A stretch of DNA of 64,000 nucleotides, from NCBI RefSeq assembly GCF_001905005.1, contig NZ_LWKZ01000012.1, positions 1,045,061-1,109,060 on the forward strand, given 5' to 3'. Each line of letters starts with the position of its first letter. The first letter of the stretch is position 1. The DNA is from Streptomyces sp. CB02923. Lineage in GTDB: Bacteria; Actinomycetota; Actinomycetes; Streptomycetales; Streptomycetaceae. A program made the translations under genes and the position numbers. Under the pieces are notes generated by a model. The model was not told where the DNA came from and searched no databases. It was given only the letters and a program-made list of their open reading frames with translations. Shown here one piece after another: positions 8,549-17,552 of the stretch.

Positions 8549-9262
8549 TCAGCGCATCTTGCCGCCGCCGCCCTTCGGCATGCGCATGCCCTTGGGCATG
8601 GGTCCCTTCGGCACCGGCATGTTGCTCATGAGGTCGCCGAGCGCGCGCAGGCGGTCGTTGACGGCCGTGACCTGGGCGCCGGGCAGGGTGCGCGGCAGCT
8701 TCAGGAGGGTCGTACGGATCTTCTTGAGCGGGACCTGGCCCTCGCCTTCCCCGACCACCAGATCGTGGACGGGCGCGTCGGCGACGATGCGGGCCATCCG
8801 CTTCTTCTCGGCGGCCAGCAGGCCGCGTACGCGGTTGGGGTTGCCCTCGCCCACGAGGACGATGCCCGCCTTGCCGACGGCGCGGTGCACGACGTCCTGC
8901 TGGCGGTTCATCGCCACGGCCGGGGTGATCGTCCAGCCGCGGCCCACGTTGTCCAGTACGGCCGCCGCCGCGCCGGGCTGGCCCTCCATCTGTCCGAAGG
9001 CGGCCTTCTCGGCACGGCGGCCGAAGATGATCGCCATCGCGAGGAAGGCCAGCACGAAGCCCAGGATGCCCGCGTAGACGGGGTGGCCGATCAGGAAGCC
9101 GAGGGCGAGGAGAACGCCGAATACGACGATGCCCACGCCGGCGACGACAAGACCGACCTTGGGGTCGACCCGACGGGTCATCTTGTAGGTCTGGGCGATC
9201 TGCTTCAGTCGCCCGGGGTTCGCAGCGCCCTCAGCGCTGTCTGCTTTTGCCTTCCTCGCCAT
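8549..9262 (-). CDS. DUF4191 family membrane protein
   Basis: 237-residue protein conserved in actinobacteria next to lipA. It has a charged N-terminus (MARKAKADS), two adjacent transmembrane segments (about residues 40-85: VGLVVAGVGIVVFGVLLAL and a following stretch), then a soluble domain with GIVLVGEGNPNRVRGLLAAEKKR and a basic Met/Lys/Gly-rich tail. The family has no established function; the constant linkage with lipoate genes is suggestive only. The ATG at 9262 is the natural start, though the ribosome site is weak. Confidence 0.8.
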   Translation of the reverse strand: MARKAKADSAEGAANPGRLKQIAQTYKMTRRVDPKVGLVVAGVGIVVFGVLLALGFLIGHPVYAGILGFVLAFLAMAIIFGRRAEKAAFGQMEGQPGAAAAVLDNVGRGWTITPAVAMNRQQDVVHRAVGKAGIVLVGEGNPNRVRGLLAAEKKRMARIVADAPVHDLVVGEGEGQVPLKKIRTTLLKLPRTLPGAQVTAVNDRLRALGDLMSNMPVPKGPMPKGMRMPKGGGGKMR

Positions 9263-9272
9263 GGGGCGCAGT

Positions 9273-9491
9273 TTACGTGGCGTTCGGGCCCTCGGTCGCC
9301 GCGGCCTCCAGTACGTGCTGGGCCTCGTGCCGGTCCCTGGCGCGGCGGCGGTCCTCCAGCACGGATGTCCACGCGTTCCGGCGGGCGGTGCGCTGGCCAC
9401 CGCGCATCAGTACGGACTCCACTGCGCGCAGGGCATCGGTGACCGACGGGATGGGGAGAGCGGCGGTGGCGCGAGCGGGCGCGGCCTGCAT
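9273..9491 (-). CDS. Small conserved protein of unknown function
   Basis: 72-residue Ala/Arg-rich soluble protein (MQAAPARATAALPIP, then VTDALRAVESVLMRGG and a basic helix RRNAWTSVLEDRRRARDR). I recall similar short ORFs at this position beside lipA in other streptomycetes. The ATG at 9491 has an AAGGGG ribosome site; an in-frame ATG at 9551 has none. It ends 10 bp before DUF4191 and is probably co-transcribed with it. No motif gives a function. Confidence 0.6.
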   Translation of the reverse strand: MQAAPARATAALPIPSVTDALRAVESVLMRGGQRTARRNAWTSVLEDRRRARDRHEAQHVLEAAATEGPNAT

Positions 9492-9608
9492 GGCGGGTTC
9501 CCCTTCTGGAGGAATTTCTGAGGGAATGGTGGATGCGGTGCGTGAAGCCATCGTTACAGATCGGTGTTACCAACTGATGACCCGCCGGTCAAACACCGAT
9601 GAAACATT

Positions 9609-9654
9609 GACGCGGCCCGCACCGCCCCCTGCCTGGGGGAGTGCGGGCCGCGTC
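9609..9654. terminator. lipA terminator
   Basis: Perfect 14-bp arms (9609-9622 and 9641-9654) around an internal C4/G4 pairing, about 100 bp beyond the lipA stop and before the small gene. Confidence 0.75.
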
Positions 9655-9754
9655 GTCGCAGCGTGTGCCGGGACTCACATTCCGGCCCAGGGGTCAGTGG
9701 CGCCCCATACGGGCCGGACGATGGTGGCCGGTACCGGATCGTGGCGAGTACGGG

Positions 9755-10705
9755 TCAGACGGCCTGCGCCGACCCTTCGACCTGACGGCGCTCGATCGCC
9801 TGCTGGTACAGGCGGCCGGCGCGGTAGGAGGAGCGGACCAGCGGGCCGGACATGACACCGGCGTAGCCGATCTCCTCGGCCTCCTCCTTCAGCTCCACGA
9901 ACTCGGCGGGCTTGACCCAGCGCTCGATGGGGTGGTGGCGCACCGACGGGCGCAGGTACTGCGTGATCGTGATCAGTTCGCAGCCCGCGTCGTGCAGGTC
10001 CTGGAGCGCCTGGCTGATCTCCTCGCGCTCCTCGCCCATGCCCAGGATGAGGTTGGACTTGGTGACCAGTCCGGCCTCGCGGGCCTTGGTGATGACCTCA
10101 AGGGACCGCTCGTAGCGGAAGCCGGGACGGATGCGCTTGAAGATCCGCGGCACCGTCTCGACGTTGTGCGCGAGCACCTCGGGCCGCGAGGAGAAGACCT
10201 CGGCGAGCTGCTCGGGGACCGCGTTGAAGTCGGGGATGAGCAGTTCGACGCCGGTGTCGGGCATCGCGGCGTGGATCTGGCGGACGGTTTCCGCGTACAG
10301 CCAGGCGCCGCCGTCGTCCAGGTCGTCGCGCGCGACGCCGGTGATCGTGGCGTACTTCAGCTCCATGGTCTGGACGGATTCGGCCACCCGGCGCGGCTCG
10401 TCGCGGTCCAGCTCCTGCGGCTTGCCCGTGTCGATCTGGCAGAAGTCGCAGCGGCGGGTGCACTGGTCACCGCCGATGAGGAAGGTCGCCTCGCGGTCCT
10501 CCCAGCATTCGTAGATGTTGGGACAGCCTGCCTCCTGGCAGACCGTGTGCAGGCCCTCCTTCTTGACCAGGCCCTGCAGGTGGTTGTACTCGGGGCCCAT
10601 CTTCGCCCGGGTCTTGATCCACTCGGGCTTGCGCTCGATGGGGGTCTGGCTGTTCCGGACCTCCAGGCGCAGCATCTTGCGTCCGTCGGGTGCGACAGCG
10701 GACAC
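9755..10705 (-). CDS. lipA: Lipoyl synthase (radical SAM)
   Basis: Inserts two sulfur atoms into protein-bound octanoyl groups to make lipoyl cofactor on E2 and H proteins. The 316 residues carry both cluster motifs: CX4CX5C at C56, C61 and C67 (auxiliary [4Fe-4S], the sacrificial sulfur source) and the radical-SAM CX3CX2C at C82, C86 and C89. The downstream GVARDDLDDGGA and LRPSVRHHP segments are typical. Start is the GTG at 10705. It lies just downstream of lipB with a hairpin between, so the two may have separate transcripts. Its natural client here is the two-lipoyl E2 at 25860-27650. Confidence 0.98.
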   Translation of the reverse strand: MSAVAPDGRKMLRLEVRNSQTPIERKPEWIKTRAKMGPEYNHLQGLVKKEGLHTVCQEAGCPNIYECWEDREATFLIGGDQCTRRCDFCQIDTGKPQELDRDEPRRVAESVQTMELKYATITGVARDDLDDGGAWLYAETVRQIHAAMPDTGVELLIPDFNAVPEQLAEVFSSRPEVLAHNVETVPRIFKRIRPGFRYERSLEVITKAREAGLVTKSNLILGMGEEREEISQALQDLHDAGCELITITQYLRPSVRHHPIERWVKPAEFVELKEEAEEIGYAGVMSGPLVRSSYRAGRLYQQAIERRQVEGSAQAV

Positions 10706-10846
10706 GTCCGGCTCCCTACGACTTCGTTTCTTCGGCGTACACCAGGGTACGCCCGTTAATTCGCACGTCTTTACGTGCAGGCCAACCCCGTATGGCAGGG
10801 CCGCATTCCGCGCGGTCGGTTTCGGGGGATTGGTGACCTGATGGGC

Positions 10847-10870
10847 GACCGGTCCGGGAACGGACCGGTC
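10847..10870. terminator. lipB terminator hairpin
   Basis: 10-bp perfect stem (10847-10856 and 10861-10870) closed by a GGAA tetraloop of the GNRA type, 15 bp beyond the lipB stop. Confidence 0.7.
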
Positions 10871-10885
10871 CGCCCGGTGACCGGC

Positions 10886-11701
10886 TCAGACCGCCCGGGG
10901 GAGCAGCACGGCGTTCTCCAGCACGTCGCGCAGGTGCTTCTCGACGACGGGCAGGACGTCGGCGATGGTGGTCTCCCGGCCGAGTTCATTGGCGAGGGAG
11001 GTCACCCCGGCGTCCCGGATGCCGCAGGGGACGATCTTGTCGAACGAGGTGTTGTCCGGGTTCACGTTGATCGCGAAGCCGTGCATTGTGACGCCCTTGG
11101 CGACGCGGATGCCGATCGCGGCCAGCTTGCGGTCCTCGCGGCGCTGGCCGGCGTTGGACGGGGCGTACTCCGGGCCGTTCAGCCGGGGGTCGAACTCCTC
11201 GTCGGCCGTACGGGGGTCGAAGTCGAGGGAGAGGCCGCCCAGGGCCGGGCGGTCGGCGACCGGGTCGCCCAGCACCCACACGCCGCTGCGGCCCTCGACC
11301 CGGCTGGTCTCCACGCCGAAGTCGGTGCAGGTGCGGATGATGGCCTCTTCGAGACGCCGTACGTGGGCGACGACGTCGACCGGGCGCGGAAGCTTCTGGA
11401 TCGGGTAGCCGACCAGCTGGCCGGGACCGTGCCAGGTGATCTTGCCGCCGCGGTCGACGTCGATCACCGGGGTGCCGTCCAGGGGGCGTTCGCTGTCGTC
11501 CGTGCGCCGGCCCGCGGTGTAGACGGGCGGGTGCTCCAGCAGCAGGCAGGTGTCCGGGACCTCGTCGGCGAACCGGGCGGCGTGCACCCTGCGCTGCTCC
11601 TGCCAGGCCGTCTCGTAATCCACGGCGTCGGCGCCGAAGCCCAGCTGGACAAAGCGCAGCCCCTCGGGTGTGGGGGTGTCCCCCCGAGAGATCGCAGTCA
11701 C
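10886..11701 (-). CDS. lipB: Lipoyl(octanoyl) transferase
   Basis: Moves octanoate from acyl carrier protein to lipoyl domains, the step before LipA. In 271 residues the active-site pair is visible: Lys202 (RVAKGVTMHGFAINV) and Cys226 (VPCGIRD), with the RGGKITWHGPGQLVGYP substrate loop near residue 85. An insertion of about 45 residues (VLGDPVADRPALGG and following) sits between the GVW strand and the catalytic lysine and is absent from the short enterobacterial enzyme. The GTG at 11701 has GAGGAG upstream. Confidence 0.97.
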   Translation of the reverse strand: MTAISRGDTPTPEGLRFVQLGFGADAVDYETAWQEQRRVHAARFADEVPDTCLLLEHPPVYTAGRRTDDSERPLDGTPVIDVDRGGKITWHGPGQLVGYPIQKLPRPVDVVAHVRRLEEAIIRTCTDFGVETSRVEGRSGVWVLGDPVADRPALGGLSLDFDPRTADEEFDPRLNGPEYAPSNAGQRREDRKLAAIGIRVAKGVTMHGFAINVNPDNTSFDKIVPCGIRDAGVTSLANELGRETTIADVLPVVEKHLRDVLENAVLLPRAV

Positions 11702-12061
11702 GGCAGCTCCTCTTCGAACTTTGTTGCGTCCTTTGCGCCCACGCCAACTGTACGGCGGGGGCGGACGGCTCCCGCAGGCGCCTGGGGCGGGGGCCTGGTG
11801 CGCGGGCGCGCGGAAGTGCCCCGCGCGCCCCGGTGGCTCTCCCGGGGCCACCGTTACGGGACGGGGGCGGCGACGCCCGGAGACCCGTGGAGGACAGTGC
11901 GAGCCCTGCTCACACGATCGGATGAACGCGTGGCGAAGGCGGCGAGAAAGCCGCCCAAGGCCGTTACATTCACGCCGTTCCACGAGGGCAGGGAGCAGCG
12001 CCGGACAGGGTCAGCCGAACCCGGGCAGCTCGGCCCGGAAGGCAGGAGACCGGTAAAGCTG
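11702..12061. other. Divergent intergenic region between lipB and the HTH regulator
   Basis: 360 bp holding the outward promoters of lipB and the regulator at 12062. A short hairpin (11832-11837 with 11847-11852) is the only structure I noticed. No conserved ORF is seen. Confidence 0.4.
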
Positions 12062-13627
12062 ATGACGGAACGACCCCCACAGCGCACGCCCAACCGACAG
12101 CTCGCCGCGCTCATCGCGGAGGCGGGATTCTCCAACGCCGGGCTGGCCCGCCGGGTCGACCAGCTCGGCCTGGAGCATGGGCTCGACCTCCGGTACGACA
12201 AGACGTCGGTGACGCGCTGGCTGCGCGGGCAGCAGCCCAGAGGCACCACGCCCGCCCTGATCGCCGAGGTCTTCACGCGCAGACTGGGACGCCGCCTGTC
12301 GGCCCAGGACCTCGGCCTCGACGCCTGCGCGCCGGTGTACGCCGGGCTGGAGTTCGCGTCCACGCCGAGCGAGGCGGTGGACATCGTCAGCGGCCTGTGG
12401 CGCAAGGACTCCGGCAGCCACGCGGAGCTGCGGAAGATCGCCTTCACCCCGGCCGGGCTGGTGGTGCCCAGCCGGGACTGGCTGATCGGACGGGCCGACG
12501 AGCGGGTCGCGCACGGTGACGCGGCCGAGCCCGCCGGCCGGCTGCCCGCGCCGGGCCGGATGCACGTGTCGGTACCCCGGCAGCGGCAGATGGACCGCCA
12601 CGGGCAGGAGCGCGCGGGCCACCCCGAACGGACGGACCGCGCGGGGACCGCCGAACGCGCCGGGCGCACGGACCGCCCCGAACGCCCCGAGCGGACGGAA
12701 CGCTCCGACCGGGCGCACGCCTACCGGGTGACCACCGGCGACATCAAGGCGCTCCGGTCGGTCGGCGAGCTGTTCCGGGCGCTGGACCACGCGTACGGCG
12801 GCGGGCACGCGCGCCAGGCGCTGGTGCGCTACCTGGAGCACGAGGTCGAACCGATGCTCCGCGGCACGTACGGGGAGGCGGCCGGGCGCCGGCTGTTCTC
12901 GGCGGCCGCCGACCTGACGCGGCTGGCCGGCTGGACGTCGTACGACATCGCCGCGCACGGCCTGGCGCAGCGCTACTTCGTCCAGGCGCTGCGGCTGGCG
13001 CAGGCGGCCGGGGACCGCGCGTACGGCGCGTACGTCCTGGTGACCATGAGCCGGCAGGCCGTCTACCTGGGGCACGGCCGGGAGGCCGTCCAGCTGGCCC
13101 GTGTGGCCCAGCAGGGGGTCGGCAGCAACGCGCCGCCCGTAGTGCAGGCACTCCTGCACTCGGCGGAGGCGCGCGGGCACGGCGTACTGACCGAGGTGCG
13201 GGCGTGCACGGCCTCGCTCGCGCGGGCGGAACGGGCGCTGGAGACGGCGCGTCCCGGGGACGACACGCCCTACTGGGCGCGGTTCTTCGACGAGGCACAG
13301 CTCGCCGACGAGCTGGCGCACTGCCATCGCGACCTCCAGCAGTTCCGGGCGGCGGCGCAGCACGCGGAGCGCTCGCTCCAGCTGCGGGGCGGCGGCTTCG
13401 CGCGCAGCCGCCTGTTCTGCCGGGTGGTGCTGGCGACCGCGCGGCTCGGCCTGGGCGAGCTGGAGCAGGCGTGCGCGCTGGGCGCGGAGGCCGCGCTCCA
13501 GGCGTCCGAGATGCGGTCCGTACGGGCGCACGAGTACGTCCGCGAGTTCGAGCGCCGACTGGAGCCGTACCGGGACGCGGCGGCGGTACGGGGCTACCGG
13601 GACCGGGTGGCGGCCATGAAGGGGTGA
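12062..13627 (+). CDS. Regulatory protein with N-terminal HTH-like and helical-repeat domains (NsdA-like)
   Basis: 521 residues. The N-terminal 90 (NRQLAALIAEAGFSNAGLARRVDQLG, then DKTSVTRWLRGQQPRG) look like a cryptic helix-turn-helix. A variable linker follows, rich in Arg, Glu and Pro with repeated RT/ER/PER units (about residues 190-225). The C-terminal half is alpha-helical repeats of TPR type (DRAYGAYVLVTMSRQAVYLG, HAERSLQLRGG). This layout is that of streptomycete differentiation regulators such as NsdA, which I recall as a paralogous family. The ATG at 12062 is preceded by AGGAG at a slightly long distance. Target genes unknown. Confidence 0.72.
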   Translation: MTERPPQRTPNRQLAALIAEAGFSNAGLARRVDQLGLEHGLDLRYDKTSVTRWLRGQQPRGTTPALIAEVFTRRLGRRLSAQDLGLDACAPVYAGLEFASTPSEAVDIVSGLWRKDSGSHAELRKIAFTPAGLVVPSRDWLIGRADERVAHGDAAEPAGRLPAPGRMHVSVPRQRQMDRHGQERAGHPERTDRAGTAERAGRTDRPERPERTERSDRAHAYRVTTGDIKALRSVGELFRALDHAYGGGHARQALVRYLEHEVEPMLRGTYGEAAGRRLFSAAADLTRLAGWTSYDIAAHGLAQRYFVQALRLAQAAGDRAYGAYVLVTMSRQAVYLGHGREAVQLARVAQQGVGSNAPPVVQALLHSAEARGHGVLTEVRACTASLARAERALETARPGDDTPYWARFFDEAQLADELAHCHRDLQQFRAAAQHAERSLQLRGGGFARSRLFCRVVLATARLGLGELEQACALGAEAALQASEMRSVRAHEYVREFERRLEPYRDAAAVRGYRDRVAAMKG

Positions 13628-13975
13628 CGGGTGGGGCGGCCGGAGGGGGGCCGGTGGGGCGGGGCGTGTGATCGCGGCCCCGTCCTGTCGGTGTGGGGCC
13701 CCGTCCCGTCGGTGTGTGGGGCCCCCGTCCTGTCGATGTGCCGGGCTCGGCCGGGTGGTGTGTGGGGGCCGGGGCTCCGGTGGTGTGTACGGCTGGGGGC
13801 GCGGGGCTGCGGGGCCGCGGGGTGTTCGGCCGGACCCTGTTGGTGTGTCGGGTCCGGGCCGGTCGGTGTGTTGTGTGTCGGGTACCGGGCCGGTCGGGGT
13901 GTCGTGTGCCGGTCCTGGTCCGGTCCGTTTGCTCGGTCCTGGCCGGTCGGTGTGGCCCGGCCGGGGGCCGGTGGG
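13628..13975. repeat. Non-coding region of degenerate tandem repeats
   Basis: About 350 bp between convergent genes. From 13676 it repeats variants of GGCCCCGTCCTGTCGGTGTG and related GGGCCGGTCGGTGTG units at irregular 20-27 bp spacing. Long ORFs cross it in several frames but have biased, repetitive composition and no family resemblance. I see no gene. Confidence 0.6.
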
Positions 13976-15202
13976 TCAGGCCGCGGCGGAGAGTTCGCAG
14001 GGCTCCTGGAAGGGGGGCAGGCGGAGGTCGTCGAGCGCGGCGCGGGCGGCCCGGCGGCCGGAGCGCAGGGCCCCCTGGACGGTGCCGGTGTCCCGGTGGT
14101 CGCCGCACACGTACAGCCCGGACAGCAGCCGGACGGACCGGTCCGGATCGTGCGGTACGGGCATGGCCGGGACCGCCTCCGGGTCGTGGTGGGCGGCCAG
14201 CAGGTCCCAGGTGTCGGTGGACGTGCCGTAGATCCGGTCGAGTTGGGGCCGGACGGTCTTGTCCAGCGAACGGGCGGGCAGCGTCGCCGGGGCGCCCAGC
14301 ACGGTCGTGGTGACCAGGGCGCGGCCCGCCGGGGCGCGGGAGGGGTCGGTCTCGCTGGCGACGTAGGTGTGGGCGACGGGGCCGTCGGCGGGCAGGAAGA
14401 TCACCGGTTCGCGGACCGGGGGACTGTCAGTGGTGTGGTGCACGATGGTCACCGGGTGGAAATCGGGGACCCGCAGCCCCGGGAGCAGCCCTGCCGCATC
14501 ACGCGCTCCGGTGGCCACGAGCACCGAGCGGCAGGGGAGTTGACCGTGGTCGGCGGTGGTGACGCTGGTGGTCGAGACGGCGACGGCGCGTACGGAGGTG
14601 CGCACGGTGCCGGGGGGAAGGGAGGCGGCGAGGAGTTCCGGCAGGGCCGAGGCCCCGCCGGCGGGCAGACACAGGCGTCCGCGGGCGAAGGAGCGCAGGG
14701 CCTGGGCGGCGCTGCGGCTGGAGCCGGTGAGTTCGGGATCGCACAGGAGAGCGGACAGGAGGGGGCGCAGGAACCCGTCGGGGATGTACGGCGGGAAGGC
14801 CGGGCGGGCGGCCAGTGCTTGAGCGGCGGGACGGTCGGCGCGCCGCTCGGAGCGCGAAAGGGCGCGCGACGCCGAAAGTGCGCCCCTTGTGCTCCGGGGA
14901 GCACCGACGCGCTGTGCCCGCCGGCCGTTGTGGAGGCAGAGCCCGGGGGAGAAGTGGCGTAGGACCAAGCCGTTGAGGCCGGGGGTGGTGCGCAGTTCGG
15001 GGTACGAGGTGACGAGTAGTTGGCCGGTGCGGTCCAGCCGGAAGCCGTCCAGGTGATCGGTGGTGGTCCGGCCGCCGGTGCGCGGGGCGGCCTCCAGCAC
15101 GGTGACCGTGGCTCCCGCGCTGGTCAGATGGTGGGCGGCGGCGAGACCGGCGAGGCCGGCCCCGACGATGACGACGTCCACGGTCGATGCGGTGCGCAGC
15201 AC
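13976..15202 (-). CDS. FAD-dependent amine-oxidase-like oxidoreductase
   Basis: 408-residue flavoprotein. The N-terminal dinucleotide-binding motif (DVVIVGAGLAGLAAAHHL, residues 9-26) is followed by the second FAD motif (EAAPRTGGRTTT). The C-terminal FAD motif reads LLSGLYVCGDHRDTGTVQGAL. This is the amine oxidase/protoporphyrinogen oxidase/phytoene desaturase fold. Substrate cannot be told from sequence, and no carotenoid or haem genes are adjacent. The GTG at 15202 has GGGAGG upstream. Repeat-rich DNA lies on both sides. Confidence 0.85.
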   Translation of the reverse strand: MLRTASTVDVVIVGAGLAGLAAAHHLTSAGATVTVLEAAPRTGGRTTTDHLDGFRLDRTGQLLVTSYPELRTTPGLNGLVLRHFSPGLCLHNGRRAQRVGAPRSTRGALSASRALSRSERRADRPAAQALAARPAFPPYIPDGFLRPLLSALLCDPELTGSSRSAAQALRSFARGRLCLPAGGASALPELLAASLPPGTVRTSVRAVAVSTTSVTTADHGQLPCRSVLVATGARDAAGLLPGLRVPDFHPVTIVHHTTDSPPVREPVIFLPADGPVAHTYVASETDPSRAPAGRALVTTTVLGAPATLPARSLDKTVRPQLDRIYGTSTDTWDLLAAHHDPEAVPAMPVPHDPDRSVRLLSGLYVCGDHRDTGTVQGALRSGRRAARAALDDLRLPPFQEPCELSAAA

Positions 15203-15638
15203 GTGCCCTCCCGAGGTCGGTCCCGGTGCCGGCGCTGAAGGGCTCCTGCCCCGTACCGGCGCGCGGGATGCCGAGTTCGTGAGGTTGGAACGTTAAGAAG
15301 GGCGGCGGCGGGGGCGGGATCGCGCGTAGACCGCGCACGGGCGCACGATGCGGCACGGAGTGCCGCGGAGGGCCGGTTCTGGGGCGCGCGGGGTCAAGGA
15401 TGGCACCGAGTGCGCTTCGCCTCCGGCGGGGTGGGCGTCGGGTGCGGCCCGGTCGCGGGTGGTCTTCCGGCTGCGGTCCCACGTCGTGGCCGTGCGTCCG
15501 GCCACGGGTGCAGCTGCGCTTCCGGCTGCCGGTGCGTCGCGGTGCTGCCTCCGGCGGGAGGAGGGGTGGGGCGGGACTCGCCGATGGTGTGTGGTGCGGG
15601 CCGGGGCAGGGCCGCGCCCCGGTGGAGAGAAAGATCAA
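15203..15638. other. Intergenic region upstream of the flavin oxidoreductase
   Basis: About 435 bp with the oxidoreductase promoter at its left end. From 15400 on it is GC-rich with loose repeats of GTGCGG and no recognisable gene. It grades into the 33/52-bp array. Confidence 0.4.
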
Positions 15639-16044
15639 GACGTGGGCTCCGTGCGGGAGGGGAAGCCCGCCCGGGAGGGGGGGGCTCAGGCCGTGAGCGC
15701 CGTGCGGGAGGGGTGGGCTTAGGGCGTGAGCGTTGCGCGGGAAGGGAAGCCCCGCCCGGGAGGGGGGCTCAGGCCGTGAGCGCCGCCCGGGAGGGATGGC
15801 TCAGGCCGTTAGCGCCGCGCGGAAGGGGAGGGCTTAGGGCGCGAGCTCCGTGCGGAAGGGGAAGCCTCGCCCGGGAGGGGATGGTTTAGGACGTGGGCTC
15901 CGTGTGGCGGGGGAAGCCCCGCCCGGGGGGGGTGAGCTCAGGCCGTGAGCGCCGCGCGGCAAGGGAAGCCTCGCCCGGGAGGGGGTGGCTCAGGACGTGG
16001 GCGCCGCCCGGGGACGTGGGCTCCGCCCGGGAGGGGAGGGCTCA
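15639..16044. repeat. Tandem array of 33- and 52-bp units ending in the epimerase stop codon
   Basis: About ten degenerate units of two sizes. The long unit runs about 52 bp (CGTGGGCTCCGTGCGG, then a GGGAAGCCCGCCCGGGAG-like core, ending GGCTCAGG); the short unit of about 33 bp lacks the middle segment. Each unit ends in CTCAGG or TTTAGG/CTTAGG, that is a TGA or TAA on the minus strand, at 15686, 15719, 15769, 15801, 15834, 15886, 15938, 15990 and 16042. The last is the genuine stop of the epimerase gene. The array therefore looks like copies of that gene's 3' end region. Confidence 0.85.
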
Positions 16045-16965
16045 GGAGGTGAGGGCCGATTGGATGGCGGTGTCCACGGTTGGGTGGGTGAAGGTGAAGC
16101 CGGTGTTCAGTAGGCGTTGGGGGATGACGCGTTGGCTGGACAGGACGTTGTCGGCGAATTCGCCCAGGGCCAGGCGCAGGGCGGGGGCCGGGGCGGGGAA
16201 GGGGGTGGGGCGGTGCAGGACGCGGCCCATCGCCGCCGTGACCTCGCGGTTGGTGACCGGCTCGGGTGCGGTGAGGTTGACCGGGCCGCTGAGTTCCTCG
16301 GTGTCGATGAGGTGCCGGAGGGCGGCGATGTGGTCGTGCAGGGAGATGAAGCTCCAGTACTGGCGGCCGCTGCCGAGCCGCCCGCCCAGGCCCAGCTTGA
16401 ACAGGGGGAACAGTCGCCCCCAGGCGCCGCCCTGGCGCCCCACGACCAGCCCGGTGCGGGGGAAGACCGTACGGATGCCCGCTTCGACGGCCGGAGCGGC
16501 GGCCTCCTCCCAGTCGACGCAGACGCGGGCCAGGAAGTCGTCGCCGGGCGGCGCCGACTCGTCGGTCCGCCGGTCGCCGGTGTCGCCGTAGAAGCCGATG
16601 GCGCTGCCGCACACGAAGACCCGCGGCGGGGTGTCCAGGGAGGCGACGGCTTCCGCGAGCGCCGCCGTGCCGAGGACTCGGCTGTCCCGGATCTCGCGTT
16701 TGTACGCGTCGGTCCAGCGGTGGTCGCCGACGCCCGCGCCCGCGAGGTGCACGACGGCGTCGCAGCCCGCGAGCCCGGCGGCGTCCACCGTCTGGCGCGC
16801 GGGGTCCCAGCGCACCTCGTCGGCGGCGCGTGGTGCACGCCGGACGAGCCGGACGATGTCCGGGCGTTTCCCGGTGTCCGACGGGCGGGCGGCGCTCCCT
16901 TCGCGCAGGGAGTGCAGGAGTGCCGTTCCGATGAGACCGGTCGAGCCGGTGATCGCGATCCGCAT
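16042..16965 (-). CDS. TIGR01777 family NAD(P)-dependent epimerase/dehydratase-like protein
   Basis: 307-residue extended SDR of the TIGR01777 (YfcH-like) group: Rossmann motif ITGSTGLIG (residues 5-13), VVHLAGAGVGDHRWT, the GSAIGFYGDTGDR segment and the C-terminal domain ending with GFTFTHPTVDTAIQSAL. Members are widespread and mostly uncharacterised nucleotide-sugar-epimerase-like proteins. The ATG at 16965 gives the family start MRIAITG; an in-frame ATG at 16974 lies four bases after GGAGAGG and is possible. It is divergent from the GNAT gene, sharing a promoter region of about 50 bp. Confidence 0.88.
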   Translation of the reverse strand: MRIAITGSTGLIGTALLHSLREGSAARPSDTGKRPDIVRLVRRAPRAADEVRWDPARQTVDAAGLAGCDAVVHLAGAGVGDHRWTDAYKREIRDSRVLGTAALAEAVASLDTPPRVFVCGSAIGFYGDTGDRRTDESAPPGDDFLARVCVDWEEAAAPAVEAGIRTVFPRTGLVVGRQGGAWGRLFPLFKLGLGGRLGSGRQYWSFISLHDHIAALRHLIDTEELSGPVNLTAPEPVTNREVTAAMGRVLHRPTPFPAPAPALRLALGEFADNVLSSQRVIPQRLLNTGFTFTHPTVDTAIQSALTS

Positions 16966-17014
16966 GGCAGCCATACTGCCTCTCCGGAGGCGCACGCATG
17001 GCACAGTGGCACGC

Positions 17015-17506
17015 ATGTCCGATTCGTTCGTCCGTACCGCCGTTCTCGCCGACGAGGAGCCGCTCGCGGTCATGGACCGCCGTACGTGGTCGACGCTGCA
17101 CGCCGTGACGCCCCGGCCGCAGCCCCCGTACGACCGGTTCTTCGACAACCGGCACCGGCCGGAGGACCTGCTGGTGGCGGAGATCGCGGGGCAGCTGGCG
17201 GGCTATCTGCGGCTGGTGCCGCCGACCGCGCTGCCCTGCAACGCCCATGTCCGGCAGATCCGGGGCCTGGCCGTGGACACCTGGGCGCGCGGCCGGGGCG
17301 TCGCCCGTACGCTGCTGGACGCGGCCTGCGCGCAGGCGGCGGACGAGGGGGCCCGCCGCATCACGCTGCGCGTCCTCGGGCACAACACCCCGGCCCGCAA
17401 GCTCTACGAGTCGGCGGGCTTCGAGGTGGAGGGCGTCCTGCCCGGGGAGTTCCTGCTGGAGGGCGCGTACGTCGACGACGTGCTGATGGGCAAGGCGCTG
17501 ACCTGA
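17015..17506 (+). CDS. GNAT-family N-acetyltransferase
   Basis: 163 residues of the GNAT fold: the acetyl-CoA pyrophosphate loop reads TWARGRGVARTLL after the strand QIRGLAV, followed by ITLRVLGHNTPARKLYESAGFEVEG, the typical motif B for RimI/phosphinothricin-type enzymes. Substrate unknown. The ATG at 17015 is the only start giving the full N-terminal strand. It is divergent from the epimerase gene, and its stop codon begins a three-copy 20-bp repeat. Confidence 0.88.
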   Translation: MSDSFVRTAVLADEEPLAVMDRRTWSTLHAVTPRPQPPYDRFFDNRHRPEDLLVAEIAGQLAGYLRLVPPTALPCNAHVRQIRGLAVDTWARGRGVARTLLDAACAQAADEGARRITLRVLGHNTPARKLYESAGFEVEGVLPGEFLLEGAYVDDVLMGKALT

Positions 17507-17546
17507 AGGGCAAGGCGTTGACCTGATGGGGACGGCGCTGATCTGA
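17484..17546. repeat. Three 20-bp repeats carrying the GNAT stop codon
   Basis: Units 17484-17503, 17504-17523 and 17524-17543 have the form TGANGGGCAAGGCGCTGACC. The first is coding (GKALT); its following TGA at 17504 is the real stop. TGA recurs at 17524 and 17544, so stops are present in all three frames. Confidence 0.85.
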
Positions 17547-17552
17547 CGGGCG

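Noticed and set aside
15639..16044. CRISPR array
   Set aside because: Units are degenerate and contiguous without unique spacers, and no cas genes are nearby.
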